The position numbers were made by a program, and so were the translations under genes. From NCBI RefSeq assembly GCF_035552695.1, contig NZ_DASZKT010000258.1:56091-120090 (forward strand): a stretch of DNA of 64,000 nt. The letters run 5' to 3'. This document shows positions 24,855 through 33,723 of the stretch, piece after piece. The notes beneath the pieces are model-generated. The model saw only the letters and a program-made list of their open reading frames with translations. It was not told the DNA's origin and ran no database searches. This DNA comes from Actinospica sp035552695 (GTDB lineage Bacteria > Actinomycetota > Actinomycetes > Streptomycetales > Catenulisporaceae). How positions within the stretch are numbered: position 1 is the first letter of the stretch; every line of letters starts with the position of its first letter.

Positions 24855-25940
24855 ATGTCCGCCAACAACGCAATCGACTCCGGAATTCTCGACGAGGCCT
24901 ACGAGCGCTTCCACACGACCGGTCCCGAGTTCGACGACAGCCTGAGCAACCACGGTCCGATGGCCGTCGAGGCGATGGTGCGCCACGGCCACGACCGCGA
25001 GGTGCACGCCTGGATCGACTGGTATCAGCAGCGTCTCGAGGACGTGCCACGCGGCCTGACGCCGGTCACGCACGAGACCTGGCAGGAGGCCCTCGGCGAC
25101 CAGGCCCGCGTCGGTGACTGGACCGCGTTCATGCTCCGCGAGGTGCAGCTGCGTCCCTGGCGCGAACTGCTCGCCGAGTGGTGGCCGCGGCTGCTCCCCG
25201 GCATCATCGCCGGGACCACGCACGGCGTCATCCGCGTCGGCCACTCCGTCCGCGCGCTGCTCGCCGAAGAGGCGCTCGGCGAGCAGGCCCTTCAGGGTCC
25301 TCGGATCGAAGAGTTCGCGCATGCCCTCGGCTACTGGGCAGCGAAGTGGAAGCCGCTCGAGGTCGCCACTCCCCCGCATTCCGGCGGCATCGACGCGGCG
25401 GGCGCACTGGCCAAGGTGCCGAGCGTGGCCGAGCAGAAGATCAGCGTCACGCACCGACTCAGCCAGCTCTCCTACACGCCCGGCTTGTCGACCGCACTGG
25501 AGGCTCTCCGCGCGCCCGAAACCCCGCAGCAGGCGGCCTGCCTGCTCGCCGATGTCACGGACGCGGCGGTGCACGACTACCTGACGCACGGTCACGCGAA
25601 TCCGATCATGCTCGTGCACGCCTCGACCGCGCCGACCGCTGTCCTGCGCACCCTTCCCGCGCTGCCGACCGAGTTGTGGATCCCGTCGCTCGACGCCGCG
25701 TGGCTCGCCACCGCCGCTGTGACCGCGGCGTACCGCAACACCGAGGCACCGGCCGAAGAGGTGTCCGCCGCCGTCGCGCAGACCGGGGAGGCTCAGGAGA
25801 GCTTCGACCGCGCGGTGCGGCACAAGGACGAGCACGCGGTGAAGTTCGCCGACGCCGCGCTCGACGTGTTCGAGCGCACGGGGAGCAGGTACGCGCTCGC
25901 CGCCGTCACCCGCGCGACCCTGATGATCAAGCAGGGGTGA
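24855..25940 (+). CDS. Questin oxidase-like protein
   Basis: A 361-residue protein resembling the questin oxidase family (DUF4243). The telling element is near the N-terminus: FDDSLSNHGPMAVEAMVRHGHD, then WIDWYQQRLE. A later helical region has GIIAGTTHGVIRVGHSVRALL and HRLSQLSYTPG, and the C-terminal half has VHDYLTHGHANPIMLVHASTAPTAVLRTLP. Conserved His residues are present, but no recognised cofactor motif. In fungi the founding member oxidises questin (an anthraquinone); bacterial members are mostly uncharacterised. The ATG at 24855 has GGAAAGG only 14 nt upstream, a long spacing. A strong terminator follows immediately. Confidence 0.8.
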   Translation: MSANNAIDSGILDEAYERFHTTGPEFDDSLSNHGPMAVEAMVRHGHDREVHAWIDWYQQRLEDVPRGLTPVTHETWQEALGDQARVGDWTAFMLREVQLRPWRELLAEWWPRLLPGIIAGTTHGVIRVGHSVRALLAEEALGEQALQGPRIEEFAHALGYWAAKWKPLEVATPPHSGGIDAAGALAKVPSVAEQKISVTHRLSQLSYTPGLSTALEALRAPETPQQAACLLADVTDAAVHDYLTHGHANPIMLVHASTAPTAVLRTLPALPTELWIPSLDAAWLATAAVTAAYRNTEAPAEEVSAAVAQTGEAQESFDRAVRHKDEHAVKFADAALDVFERTGSRYALAAVTRATLMIKQG

Positions 25941-25990
25941 TGGCAAGAAGGGAGCCCCCTTAAAGGGGGCTCCCTTCTTGCCGGTCTTTT
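25941..25990. terminator. Very strong terminator between the questin-oxidase-like gene and sufT
   Basis: A nearly perfect palindrome of about 20 bp per arm (25942-25961 and 25963-25982, effective loop ~7 nt) is followed on the plus strand by GGTCTTTTT. It separates two convergent transcripts and probably serves both. Confidence 0.93.
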
Positions 25991-25998
25991 TCGCCGCC

Positions 25999-26334
25999 TC
26001 AGACGTTGAAGCCGAGGGCGCGGAGCTGCTCGCGGCCGTCGTCGGTGATCTTGTCCGGGCCCCACGGCGGCATCCAGACCCAGTTCACCCGGAAGTCGGC
26101 GACCAGGCTCGAGGTCGAGGTCCGGATCTGATCCTCGATCACGTCCTGCAGCGGACAGGCGGCCGAGGTCAGCGTCATGTCGATGATCGCCACGTTCGAC
26201 TCGTCCACGGTCAGTCCGTAGACCAGGCCCAGGTCCACCACATTGATGCCGAGCTCGGGGTCCACGACATCGCGCAGCGCCTCCTCGACATCGTCCACGG
26301 CGGCCACGCCGCCCGTTGTTGCCTGCTCGCTCAC
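25999..26334 (-). CDS. sufT: SufT-type iron-sulfur assembly protein (MIP18/DUF59 family)
   Basis: A 111-residue MIP18-like protein. The core is ALRDVVDPELGINVVDLGLVYG followed by VAIIDMTLTSAACPLQDVI, with the conserved Cys before PL, and the C-terminal WMPPWGPDKITDDGREQLRALGF. Such proteins assist cluster maturation. The GTG start at 26334 overlaps the sufU stop by 4 nt (GTGA), so translation is coupled. It is the last gene of the suf operon and stops just before the bidirectional terminator. Confidence 0.92.
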   Translation of the reverse strand: MSEQATTGGVAAVDDVEEALRDVVDPELGINVVDLGLVYGLTVDESNVAIIDMTLTSAACPLQDVIEDQIRTSTSSLVADFRVNWVWMPPWGPDKITDDGREQLRALGFNV

Positions 26335-26807
26335 TGTTCCGTCTCCTTCGTGGTGGTCGCGAGGGCCTGGGCGGCAGCGTCCTTGAACGCCATCCAGGAC
26401 AGCAGCGCGCACTTGACCCGGGCCGGGAACTTCGAGACGCCGGCGAACGCGACGGCGTCCTCCAGCACGTCCTCGTCGCCCTCTTCCCCGCCCTTGGACT
26501 GCATCAACTCGAGGAAGGCGTCGCCGACCTTCAGCGCCTCGGCGACACTCTTGCCGATCACCAGGTCCGACATCACCGAGGCCGAGGCCTGGGAGATCGA
26601 GCAGCCCGCCGACTCGTAGGACACGTCGCGGACCAGGGCATCCGCGCCGCGCTGCGGGTCGGTCAGGTGCACCCGGAGGGTCACCTCGTCGCCGCAGGTC
26701 GGGTTGATGTGATGCACCTCGGCGCCGTACGCGTCGCGCAGCCCCTTGTGATGCGGGTTGCGGTAATGGTCCAGGATGATCTCCTGGTACATGGAGTCCA
26801 ACTTCAT
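26331..26807 (-). CDS. sufU: SufU zinc-dependent sulfur acceptor
   Basis: At 158 residues it is typical of Gram-positive SufU. The Zn/sulfur ligands are Cys38 and Asp40 (NPTCGD), Cys69 (SAGCSIS) and Cys133 (RVKCALL). The ~20-residue insertion between the second and third ligand (containing GGEEGDEDV) distinguishes SufU from IscU. SufU takes persulfide sulfur from SufS and passes it to SufBCD. The ATG at 26807 starts at MKLDSMY; 22 nt separate it from the sufS stop. Confidence 0.96.
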   Translation of the reverse strand: MKLDSMYQEIILDHYRNPHHKGLRDAYGAEVHHINPTCGDEVTLRVHLTDPQRGADALVRDVSYESAGCSISQASASVMSDLVIGKSVAEALKVGDAFLELMQSKGGEEGDEDVLEDAVAFAGVSKFPARVKCALLSWMAFKDAAAQALATTTKETEQ

Positions 26808-26829
26808 GATGGCTCTCCCCTCTGCTCGC

Positions 26830-28089
26830 TCAGGCCCCGAAGAAGCGCTTGACGTAGTCGAGACCCTCGACGAGCGCGTCGATCTCCGCCTTCGTCGTGT
26901 ACACCGAGAAAGACGCTCGCGTGGTCGCCGGAATTCCATAGCGCACGCAGACCGGCCGCGCGCAGTGCTGGCCGACGCGCACGGCGATGCCCTGCTCGTC
27001 GAGCACCTGGCCGACGTCGTGCGGGTGGATCTCGCCGAGACCCGCCACTTCAAGCGTGAAGGAGATCGCGGCGCCGTGCGCATCGGCGGTCTGCGGGCCG
27101 ATCAGGCGCAGGCCCTCGATCGTCTTGAGCCGCTCCAGCGCGTAGCTGACGATCTCGTGCTCGTGCGCGGCGACGTTCTCCATGCCGAGCGCGGTCAGGT
27201 AGTCCACGGCCGCGCCCAGGCCCACGGCCTCGGCGATCGGCATGGTGCCGGCCTCGTACTTGTGCGGGATCGGCGCGTAGGTCGAGCCCTCCATGGTGAC
27301 CGTGCCGACCATCTCGCCGCCGCCGAGGAAGGGCGGCAGTTCGTTGAGCAGTTCGGCCCGGCCCCACAGGACGCCGATGCCGGTCGGTCCGAGCATCTTG
27401 TGGCCGGTGAAGGCGACGAAGTCGGCACCGAGAGCCTGCACGTCCAGCGGGATGTGCGGGGCGGACTGGGAGGCGTCCACGACGACGATCGCGCCGACGT
27501 CGTGCGCGCGGCGCACGATCACGTCCAGCGGGTTGACCGTGCCGAGGATGTTGGAGACGTGCACGACCGAGACGACCTTCGTGCGCTCGTCGATGACCTC
27601 GTCCAGGTTGGACAGGTCCAGGCGGCCGTCGTCCGTGAGGTTCAGCCAGGCCAGCTCGGCGCCGGTGCGCTGGGTGGTCAGCTGCCAGGGCACGATGTTG
27701 GAGTGGTGCTCCATCTGAGTGATCACCACGCGGTCCCCGGGGCCCAGGCCGTACGGCTCGCCCGCCCAGCCGAGCACGCTGGCGACCAGGTTCAGCGCCT
27801 CCGAGGAGTTCTTGGTGAAGATGACCTCGTTGCGGTCCGGCGCGTTGATGAAGGCCGCGACCTTGTCCCGGGCACCCTCGTAGAGCGCGGTGGCCTCCTC
27901 GGCCAGCGCGTGCACGCCGCGGTGCACGTTCGAGTGATGCAGGGCGTAGTAGTCGGACATCGCGTCGATGACCTGGCGCGGCTTCTGCGAGGAGGCCGCG
28001 GAGTCCAGGTAGACCAGCTGACGACCGTCGCCGACCTTACGCTCAAGGATCGGGAAGTCCTTGCGGATCAGATCCACGTCGAGGGTCAT
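26830..28089 (-). CDS. sufS: Cysteine desulfurase SufS (type II)
   Basis: A 419-residue class V aminotransferase-fold enzyme that releases sulfur from cysteine as a persulfide. The PLP-binding Lys231 is in FTGHKMLGPTGIG; the catalytic Cys376 is in RVGQHCARPVC, the short loop typical of type II enzymes that depend on SufU. MEHHSNIVPWQ and VVVDASQSAPHI are also conserved. Its ATG overlaps the sufC stop by one base (TGATG), indicating coupled translation. Confidence 0.97.
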   Translation of the reverse strand: MTLDVDLIRKDFPILERKVGDGRQLVYLDSAASSQKPRQVIDAMSDYYALHHSNVHRGVHALAEEATALYEGARDKVAAFINAPDRNEVIFTKNSSEALNLVASVLGWAGEPYGLGPGDRVVITQMEHHSNIVPWQLTTQRTGAELAWLNLTDDGRLDLSNLDEVIDERTKVVSVVHVSNILGTVNPLDVIVRRAHDVGAIVVVDASQSAPHIPLDVQALGADFVAFTGHKMLGPTGIGVLWGRAELLNELPPFLGGGEMVGTVTMEGSTYAPIPHKYEAGTMPIAEAVGLGAAVDYLTALGMENVAAHEHEIVSYALERLKTIEGLRLIGPQTADAHGAAISFTLEVAGLGEIHPHDVGQVLDEQGIAVRVGQHCARPVCVRYGIPATTRASFSVYTTKAEIDALVEGLDYVKRFFGA

Positions 28090-28853
28090 CAGGCCACTTC
28101 CTCGATGCCCGTGTACTTCTCGTAGCCCTCGTCCTCCAGCACCTGGGCGAGCTCGGCGCCGCCGGACTCGACGATCCGCCCGGCGGAGAACACGTGCACG
28201 TAGTCGGGCTGGATGTACTTCAGGATCCGGGTGTAGTGCGTGATGAGCAGGACGCCGACGTCGCCGGTCTCGCGGACCCGGTTGACGCCCTCGGAGACGA
28301 CGCGCAGCGCGTCCACGTCGAGGCCGGAGTCGGTCTCGTCGAGCAGCGCGATCTTCGGCTTGAGCAGCTCGAGCTGCAGGATCTCGTGCCGCTTCTTCTC
28401 GCCGCCGGAGAAGCCCTCGTTCACCGAGCGCTCGGCGAACGCCGGGTCCATCTGCAGCTGGGACATGGCGGCGTTGACCTCCTTGACCCAGGTGCGCAGC
28501 TTGGGGGCCTCGCCGCGGATCGCGGTGGCGCTGGTCCGCAGGAAGTTGGCCACGGACACGCCGGGCACCTCGACCGGGTACTGCATCGCCAGGAACAGGC
28601 CGGCGCGGGCGCGCTCGTCGACGGTCATCGAAAGGACGTCCTCGCCGTCGAGCAGCACCTGACCGCTCGTCACGGTGTACTTCGGGTGCCCGGCGATCGA
28701 GTAGGCGAGCGTGGACTTGCCGGAGCCGTTCGGGCCCATGATGGCGTGCGTCTCACCCTGTTTGACCGTCAGGTCGACGCCCTTGAGGATTTCCTTCTGG
28801 GCGCCTTCGGCGTCCACGGAGACGTGCAGGTCGCGGATTTCGAGAGTTGCCAT
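28089..28853 (-). CDS. sufC: SufC ATPase of the SufBCD scaffold
   Basis: A 254-residue ABC-type ATPase that drives the SufBC2D scaffold; not a transporter subunit. Walker A is MGPNGSGKST (near 40), the signature FSGGEKKRHEILQ and Walker B IALLDETDSGLDVDAL with the SufC-typical Glu-Thr-Asp-Ser. The C-terminus DEGYEKYTGIE is conserved in the family. Start ATG 28853 overlaps the Rieske gene stop (TGATG). Confidence 0.97.
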   Translation of the reverse strand: MATLEIRDLHVSVDAEGAQKEILKGVDLTVKQGETHAIMGPNGSGKSTLAYSIAGHPKYTVTSGQVLLDGEDVLSMTVDERARAGLFLAMQYPVEVPGVSVANFLRTSATAIRGEAPKLRTWVKEVNAAMSQLQMDPAFAERSVNEGFSGGEKKRHEILQLELLKPKIALLDETDSGLDVDALRVVSEGVNRVRETGDVGVLLITHYTRILKYIQPDYVHVFSAGRIVESGGAELAQVLEDEGYEKYTGIEEVA

Positions 28854-29194
28854 CACAGCTCCACATTCGTGGCGACGTAGATGACATCGCCTTCGATCTT
28901 GGTCGGGTATACGGGGACGGGGTCGACGGCCGGCAGGCAGGAGGGCTTGCCGGTGGCGAGATTGAACGTCGAGCCGTGCAGCCAGCATTCGATCTCGCCG
29001 TCGATGATCTCGCCCTCGGACAGCGGCACCTCGGCGTGCGAGCAGGTGTCGTACAGCGCGTGGATCTTGCCTTCGGAGGTGCGCACGACCATCACGGCCA
29101 CCTCGCCGACCTCGCAGCGCTCCGGTCGGTCTTCCTCGAAGTCGGAAACACTCCCGACGGCCTCCCACTCGGGCGCCGCGTCGTGACGGCTCAC
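28853..29194 (-). CDS. Non-heme Rieske-type ferredoxin within the suf operon
   Basis: A 113-residue Rieske [2Fe-2S] protein. Ligands are Cys and His in DTCSHAEVPL and Cys and His in ECWLHGSTFN, the non-heme dioxygenase-ferredoxin type. It has no signal peptide, so it is cytoplasmic. GTG 29194 is chosen; the frame continues upstream without conserved residues. This position, between sufD and sufC, is standard in actinobacterial suf operons; an electron-donor role in cluster assembly is inferred. Confidence 0.93.
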   Translation of the reverse strand: MSRHDAAPEWEAVGSVSDFEEDRPERCEVGEVAVMVVRTSEGKIHALYDTCSHAEVPLSEGEIIDGEIECWLHGSTFNLATGKPSCLPAVDPVPVYPTKIEGDVIYVATNVEL

Positions 29195-29261
29195 GCGGCC
29201 ACCTCGCCGGCGCTCGGCAGGCCGTTCGCCACGGTGCACATGGATCCGCTCGCAAGCTCGC

Positions 29262-30479
29262 TCATCGGGCGAGCTCCTGCTCCACCTTGGCCATCAGCTG
29301 CTCCTCGAGCTCGGGGACGCCGATCTGCCGCACCACGTCGGCGAAGAAGCCGCGCACCACCAGCCGGCGCGCCTCCGCCTCGGGGATTCCGCGGGCCTGC
29401 AGGTAGAACAGCTGCTCGTCGTCGAAGCGGCCGGTCGCGGAGGCGTGTCCGGCACCGACGATCTCGCCGGTCTCGATCTCCAGGTTCGGCACCGAGTCGG
29501 CGCGGGCGCCGTCGGTCAGCAGCAGGTTGCGGTTCAGCTCGTACGTGTCGGTGCCCTCGGCGGCCGCGCGGATCAGCACGTCGCCGACCCAGACCGTGTG
29601 CGCCTGGGCGCCCTGCAGCGCGCCCTTGTACGTCGCGCGCGAGCGGCAGTTGGCCACCGAGTGGTCCACGAACAGCCGGTGCTCGAGGTGCTGGCCGTCG
29701 TCGGCGAAGTACAGGCCCAGCAGTTCGGCGTCGCCGCCAGGGGCCGTGTAGCGCACGTTCGGGGTGATCCGGACGAGGTCGCCGCCGAAGGTGACGTTCA
29801 CCGACTTCACTGTGGCGTCCCGGCCGACGAGCGTGTTCTGCTGTGACAGGTGCACCGCGTCGCGGTCCCAGTCCTGCACCGAGACGAACGTGACCTTCGC
29901 GCCGTCGCCGACGATCAGGTCGACGTTGGCCGAGCGCGCGCCGGTGCCCTTGTGGTCGAGCACGATCACGGCTTCGGCGAACGGCTTCACGTCGAACACC
30001 ATGTGCGCGTACGCGGTGCCGCCCTCGCCGTGCACCTCCAGCCGGAGCGGCTCGCTGAGCACGGCCTCCTTCGCCACGGTGATGACGGTGACCTGCTCGG
30101 CGTTCGCGAACGCCAGAGCGGCGGTGCGATCGATAGGGGCGCCTGCTTTGCGCGCGCGGGGGTCGTCCCCGCCCACCTGCTCGGCCGTCGCGCCCTCCGG
30201 CAGATGCAGCTCGATCTTGTCCGTGCCGTCCGCCGTCGCGCCTTCGTGCAGTTTCGCCAGCCGTTTGAGCGGGGTGAAGCGCCAGTCCTCTTCGCGGCCG
30301 GTGAGCGGCGCGAAGTCGGCCGGGTCGTACGAGGTCGGCCGCTCGCCGCGGGAGGCGAGCACCTCCGAGTGGCTGCGCCCGGTGCCGGGACCGGCCAGCG
30401 GCGCGCCGGCGCCGGGCCGCGCGACGGACACGGCCGCGGCGGTGCTCGAGCCCTTGGTCTGCTCAGGCTGTGACGACAT
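29262..30479 (-). CDS. sufD: SufD scaffold protein
   Basis: A 405-residue SufB/SufD-family protein. A variable N-terminus with a low-complexity linker (AGAPLAGPGTGR) leads to EEDWRFTPLKRLAKL. The beta-helix core contains NCRSRATYKGALQGAQAHTVW, and the C-terminus has IETGEIVGAGHASATGRFDDEQLFYLQARGI and ARRLVVRGFFADV. SufD pairs with SufB to form the scaffold on which SufC acts. The ATG at 30479 lies 52 nt after the sufB stop. Confidence 0.95.
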   Translation of the reverse strand: MSSQPEQTKGSSTAAAVSVARPGAGAPLAGPGTGRSHSEVLASRGERPTSYDPADFAPLTGREEDWRFTPLKRLAKLHEGATADGTDKIELHLPEGATAEQVGGDDPRARKAGAPIDRTAALAFANAEQVTVITVAKEAVLSEPLRLEVHGEGGTAYAHMVFDVKPFAEAVIVLDHKGTGARSANVDLIVGDGAKVTFVSVQDWDRDAVHLSQQNTLVGRDATVKSVNVTFGGDLVRITPNVRYTAPGGDAELLGLYFADDGQHLEHRLFVDHSVANCRSRATYKGALQGAQAHTVWVGDVLIRAAAEGTDTYELNRNLLLTDGARADSVPNLEIETGEIVGAGHASATGRFDDEQLFYLQARGIPEAEARRLVVRGFFADVVRQIGVPELEEQLMAKVEQELAR

Positions 30480-30531
30480 CAGTGTTCTTTCTGACGGGGA
30501 AGGCGAGGCGGGTGGTGTACGGGAACGCGGG

Positions 30532-31941
30532 TCAGCCGACCGCGCCTTCCATCTGCAGCTCGATCAGCCGGTTGAGCTCGAGGGCGTACTCCATCGGCAG
30601 TTCCTTGGCGATCGGCTCGACGAAGCCGCGCACGATCATCGCCATCGCCTCGTCCTCGGTCAGACCGCGGCTCATCAGGTAGAACAGCTGGTTCTCCGAG
30701 ACCTTCGAGACGGTCGCCTCGTGGGCCATGGTCACGTCGTCCTCGCGCACGTCCACGTACGGGTACGTGTCGGACCGGGAGATCGTGTCCACCAGCAGCG
30801 CGTCGCACTTCACGTTCGACTTCGACTTGTGCGCGCCCTCCTGGATCTGCACCAGGCCGCGGTAGGAGGTGCGGCCGCCGCCGCGGGCCACCGACTTGGA
30901 GATGATCGTCGAGGAGGTGTTCGGCGCGCAGTGCACCATCTTGGAGCCGGCGTCCTGGTGCTGGCCGGGCCCGGCGAAGGCGATCGAGAGGGTCTCGCCC
31001 TTCGCGTGCTCGCCGAGCAGCCAGACGGCCGGGTACTTCATGGTGACCTTGGAGCCGAGGTTGCCGTCGATCCACTCCATGGTCGCGCCCTCCTGGGCCG
31101 CGGCGCGCTTGGTGACCAGGTTGTAGACGTTGTTCGACCAGTTCTGGATGGTCGTGTAGCGGGCCCGGGCGCCCTTCTTCACGATGATCTCGACGACCGC
31201 GGAGTGCAGCGAGTCCGAGCTGTAGATCGGCGCGGTGCAGCCCTCGAGGTAGTGCACGTGGGAGCCCTCGTCCGCGATGATCAGCGTCCGCTCGAACTGG
31301 CCCATGTTCTCGGTGTTGATCCGGAAGTAGGCCTGCAGCGGGATCTCCACGTGCACGCCCTTCGGCACGTAGATGAACGAGCCGCCGGACCACACCGCCG
31401 AGTTGAGCGCGGCGAACTTGTTGTCGCCGGACGGGATGACCGTGGAGAAGTGCTCGCGGAACAGGTCCTCGTGCTCCTTCAGCGCGGTGTCGGTGTCCAT
31501 GAAGATGACACCCTGGCGCTCGAGGTCCTCGTTGATCGAGTGGTAGACGGTCTCCGACTCGTACTGCGCGGAGACGCCGGAGAGCAGCCGCTGCTTCTCG
31601 GCCTCGGGGATGCCGAGCTTGTCGTAGGTGTCCTTGATGTCCACCGGCAGGTCGTCCCAGGAGGTGACCTGCTGGTCGGTGGCGCGCACGAAGTACTTGA
31701 TGTTGTCGAAGTCGATGCCGCTCAGGTCGGCACCCCAGTTCGGCATCGGCTTGCGCTCGAACAGGCGCAGCGCCTTGAGCCGGAAGTCCAGCATCCACTT
31801 CGGCTCGTTCTTGAGCGCGGAGATCTCGCGGACCACGTCCTCGCTCAGGCCGCGCTTCGCAGTGGCTCCGGCGACGTCCGGGTCGGCCCAGCCGAACTCG
31901 TAGTTGCCGAGGCCGGCAAGCTCGTCGTGAGTGGTGGTCAT
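30532..31941 (-). CDS. sufB: SufB scaffold protein
   Basis: A 469-residue SufB, the usual length. Conserved landmarks include GLSEDVVREISALKNEPKWM near 40, FIYVPKGVHVEIPLQAYFRI, VHYLEGCTAP with a conserved Cys, and VKCDALLVDTISRSDTYPYV near the C-terminus, with ATVSKVSENQLFYLMSRGL and GFVEPIAKELPMEYA. SufB holds the nascent cluster. ATG 31941 overlaps the sufR stop by 4 nt (ATGA). Confidence 0.97.
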   Translation of the reverse strand: MTTTHDELAGLGNYEFGWADPDVAGATAKRGLSEDVVREISALKNEPKWMLDFRLKALRLFERKPMPNWGADLSGIDFDNIKYFVRATDQQVTSWDDLPVDIKDTYDKLGIPEAEKQRLLSGVSAQYESETVYHSINEDLERQGVIFMDTDTALKEHEDLFREHFSTVIPSGDNKFAALNSAVWSGGSFIYVPKGVHVEIPLQAYFRINTENMGQFERTLIIADEGSHVHYLEGCTAPIYSSDSLHSAVVEIIVKKGARARYTTIQNWSNNVYNLVTKRAAAQEGATMEWIDGNLGSKVTMKYPAVWLLGEHAKGETLSIAFAGPGQHQDAGSKMVHCAPNTSSTIISKSVARGGGRTSYRGLVQIQEGAHKSKSNVKCDALLVDTISRSDTYPYVDVREDDVTMAHEATVSKVSENQLFYLMSRGLTEDEAMAMIVRGFVEPIAKELPMEYALELNRLIELQMEGAVG

Positions 31942-32657
31942 GAAGCGTCTCCTTCGGATCCGTGGTGCTGGATCGGCTCCGCGGCCCCGGCACGCTGGCG
32001 TGCCACGGCGACCGTCGGGATGAACGTGGTGCAGACGCCGTCGCCGTGCGCGATCGTGGCGAGGCGTTGGACATGGGTGCCGAGCAGTTCGGCGAAGACC
32101 TGCGTCTCCACCTCGCACAGCTGCGGGAACTGCTCGGCGACGTGCTGGACGGGGCAGTGGTGCTGGCACAGCTGCTCGCCGGGGAGCTTCTCGGCCTCCC
32201 GGGTGGACGCGGCGTACCCGTCGTCGGTCAGCGCCTCGGCCAGCAGCCGCGGGCGGTCGGCCGGGTCGGCCTCGGCGAGCACGCTCTGGTAGCGGGCGGC
32301 CAGGTCGGCGAAGCGGCGGCGGGCGAAGGCGGCGACCGCCTGCTCCCCGCCCGACTCCTCGATGAACCGCAGCGCGTCCACGGCGAGCGCGTCGTAGTCG
32401 TGGTGGAAGACCGCGCGGCCCGAGTCGGTGAGCGAGAAGACCTTCGCGGGGCGGCCGCGGTGCCGCTGGCCGTATACCCGCTGCTCGCGGGCCTCCACGA
32501 GTCCCTCGGCGAGGAGAGCGTCGAGGTGCCTGCGGACACCCGCGGGCGTCAGGCCTAGACTGGAGGCCAGTTCGGCGGCGGTACGCGGGCCTTCGGACAG
32601 GATGGCGCGGGCCACCCGGTTCCGGGTCGCCTGCCTCTCCTCCTGCTCGTCGAGCAT
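31938..32657 (-). CDS. sufR: SufR iron-sulfur sensing repressor of the suf operon
   Basis: A ~239-residue DeoR/ArsR-like winged-helix regulator. The HTH is AAELASSLGLTPAGVRRHLDALLAEGLVEARE near 30-60, and the metal site is the Cys-rich block LCQHHCPVQHVAEQFPQLCEVE near 170-195. Cluster-loaded SufR represses suf; loss of the cluster derepresses it. The frame opens at GTG 32672 but ATG 32657 is favoured, because an operator-like repeat overlaps 32669-32683 and would otherwise sit inside the coding sequence. It is the first gene of the operon and coupled to sufB. Confidence 0.94.
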   Translation of the reverse strand: MLDEQEERQATRNRVARAILSEGPRTAAELASSLGLTPAGVRRHLDALLAEGLVEAREQRVYGQRHRGRPAKVFSLTDSGRAVFHHDYDALAVDALRFIEESGGEQAVAAFARRRFADLAARYQSVLAEADPADRPRLLAEALTDDGYAASTREAEKLPGEQLCQHHCPVQHVAEQFPQLCEVETQVFAELLGTHVQRLATIAHGDGVCTTFIPTVAVARQRAGAAEPIQHHGSEGDAS

Positions 32658-32668
32658 GCCCACGTTTT

Positions 32669-32683
32669 TCACAACACCAGTGT
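32669..32683 (-). promoter_or_regulatory. SufR operator candidate
   Basis: The minus strand reads ACACT-GGTGT-TGTGA here, which is the ACACT-N5-TGTGA form I recall as reported for mycobacterial SufR. It lies just upstream of the preferred sufR start. The flanking ~100 nt to 32795 also serve the divergent ABC transporter and are less GC-rich than the genes (GTGACCTAACC and AATAAG stretches). Confidence 0.72.
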
Positions 32684-32795
32684 GCGCTTATTCATTTCCG
32701 GCCCGCAACTAAGGGTGACCTAACCGGTGACCCGCCACGGCCTACGGGTGGCCCGGGTGCCGGTGTGCGCAGACAGTCCACGTAAACTCGGCGCC

Positions 32796-33722
32796 ATGCA
32801 GCAGACCGAAGCCGCCGTGGAGATCTCCGGCCTGGTCAAGCGGTATGGAGACAAGGCCGCTGTCCAGGGCCTTGACCTCGTGGTCGAGCGCGGCGGGCTC
32901 ACTGCGGTACTCGGGCCGAACGGCGCGGGCAAGACCTCCACGATCGAGTGCTGTGAGGGATATCGCAGACCCGACGGCGGCCGCGTGCGCGTGCTGGGTC
33001 TGGATCCGATCGCGGACGCGCCGAAGCTGCGGCCCCGGATCGGCGTGATGCTCCAATCGGGCGGCATCTACCAGTCCGTGCGCGCGATGGAGATGCTGCG
33101 GCACGTCGCGAGCCTCTACGCGAATCCGCTGAGCGTGGACGAGCTGGCGGAGCGGCTCGGCCTGGACTCCTGCGGCAAGACCTCGTTCCGGCGGCTGTCC
33201 GGCGGCCAGCAGCAGCGGCTCTCGCTCGCGCTCGCCGTGGTCGGGCGGCCCGAGCTGGTGTTCCTGGACGAGCCGACCGCCGGCCTGGACGTGCAGGCGC
33301 GGCACGCGACGTGGGAGCTGATCGAGCAGCTGCGCGCGGACGGCGTGACCATCGTGCTGACCACGCACCTGCTGGACGAGGCGGAGCGGCTGGCGGACAA
33401 GGTCGCGATCATCGACAGCGGCCGGGTCATCGCGTGCGACACGCCGCAGCGGCTGGCCGACACGACGCGCGAGCGGGACTCGATCCGCTTCGAGGCGCCC
33501 GCCGGCCTCGACCTGACGGCGCTCTCGATCGCGGTGGCGCCCGCGCAGGCCGCCGAGCCGGTCGCGGGCGGCTACCACGTCACCGGCGAGATCACCCCGG
33601 ACATCCTGGCGGCGACCACGGCGTGGTGCGCGAGCCTCGGCATCATGCCGCGCAACCTGCAGATCGAGCAGCGCAGCCTGGAAGACGTCTTCCTGGACCT
33701 GACCGGACGGGAGCTGCGCTGA
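32796..33722 (+). CDS. ABC transporter ATP-binding protein (CcmA/DrrA-like)
   Basis: A 308-residue ATPase. Walker A GPNGAGKTS, Q-loop region IGVMLQSGG, signature LSGGQQQRLSLAL, Walker B LVFLDEPTAGLD and His switch TTHLLDEAE are all present. The C-terminus ends SLEDVFLDLTGRELR, the usual exporter-type extension. The frame begins earlier, but ATG 32796 starts at MQQTEAA after a plausible leader; the upstream residues do not resemble the family. It is followed one base after its stop by the permease and then by ctaA. The order ABC exporter-ctaA next to suf is conserved in actinomycetes; the substrate is unknown. Confidence 0.93.
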   Translation: MQQTEAAVEISGLVKRYGDKAAVQGLDLVVERGGLTAVLGPNGAGKTSTIECCEGYRRPDGGRVRVLGLDPIADAPKLRPRIGVMLQSGGIYQSVRAMEMLRHVASLYANPLSVDELAERLGLDSCGKTSFRRLSGGQQQRLSLALAVVGRPELVFLDEPTAGLDVQARHATWELIEQLRADGVTIVLTTHLLDEAERLADKVAIIDSGRVIACDTPQRLADTTRERDSIRFEAPAGLDLTALSIAVAPAQAAEPVAGGYHVTGEITPDILAATTAWCASLGIMPRNLQIEQRSLEDVFLDLTGRELR

Positions 33723-33723
33723 G

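Noticed and set aside
29764..32292. 842-codon plus-strand open frame opposite sufD and sufB
   Set aside because: The minus strand encodes well conserved SufD and SufB; the opposite frame is Val/Asp/His-rich antisense shadow.
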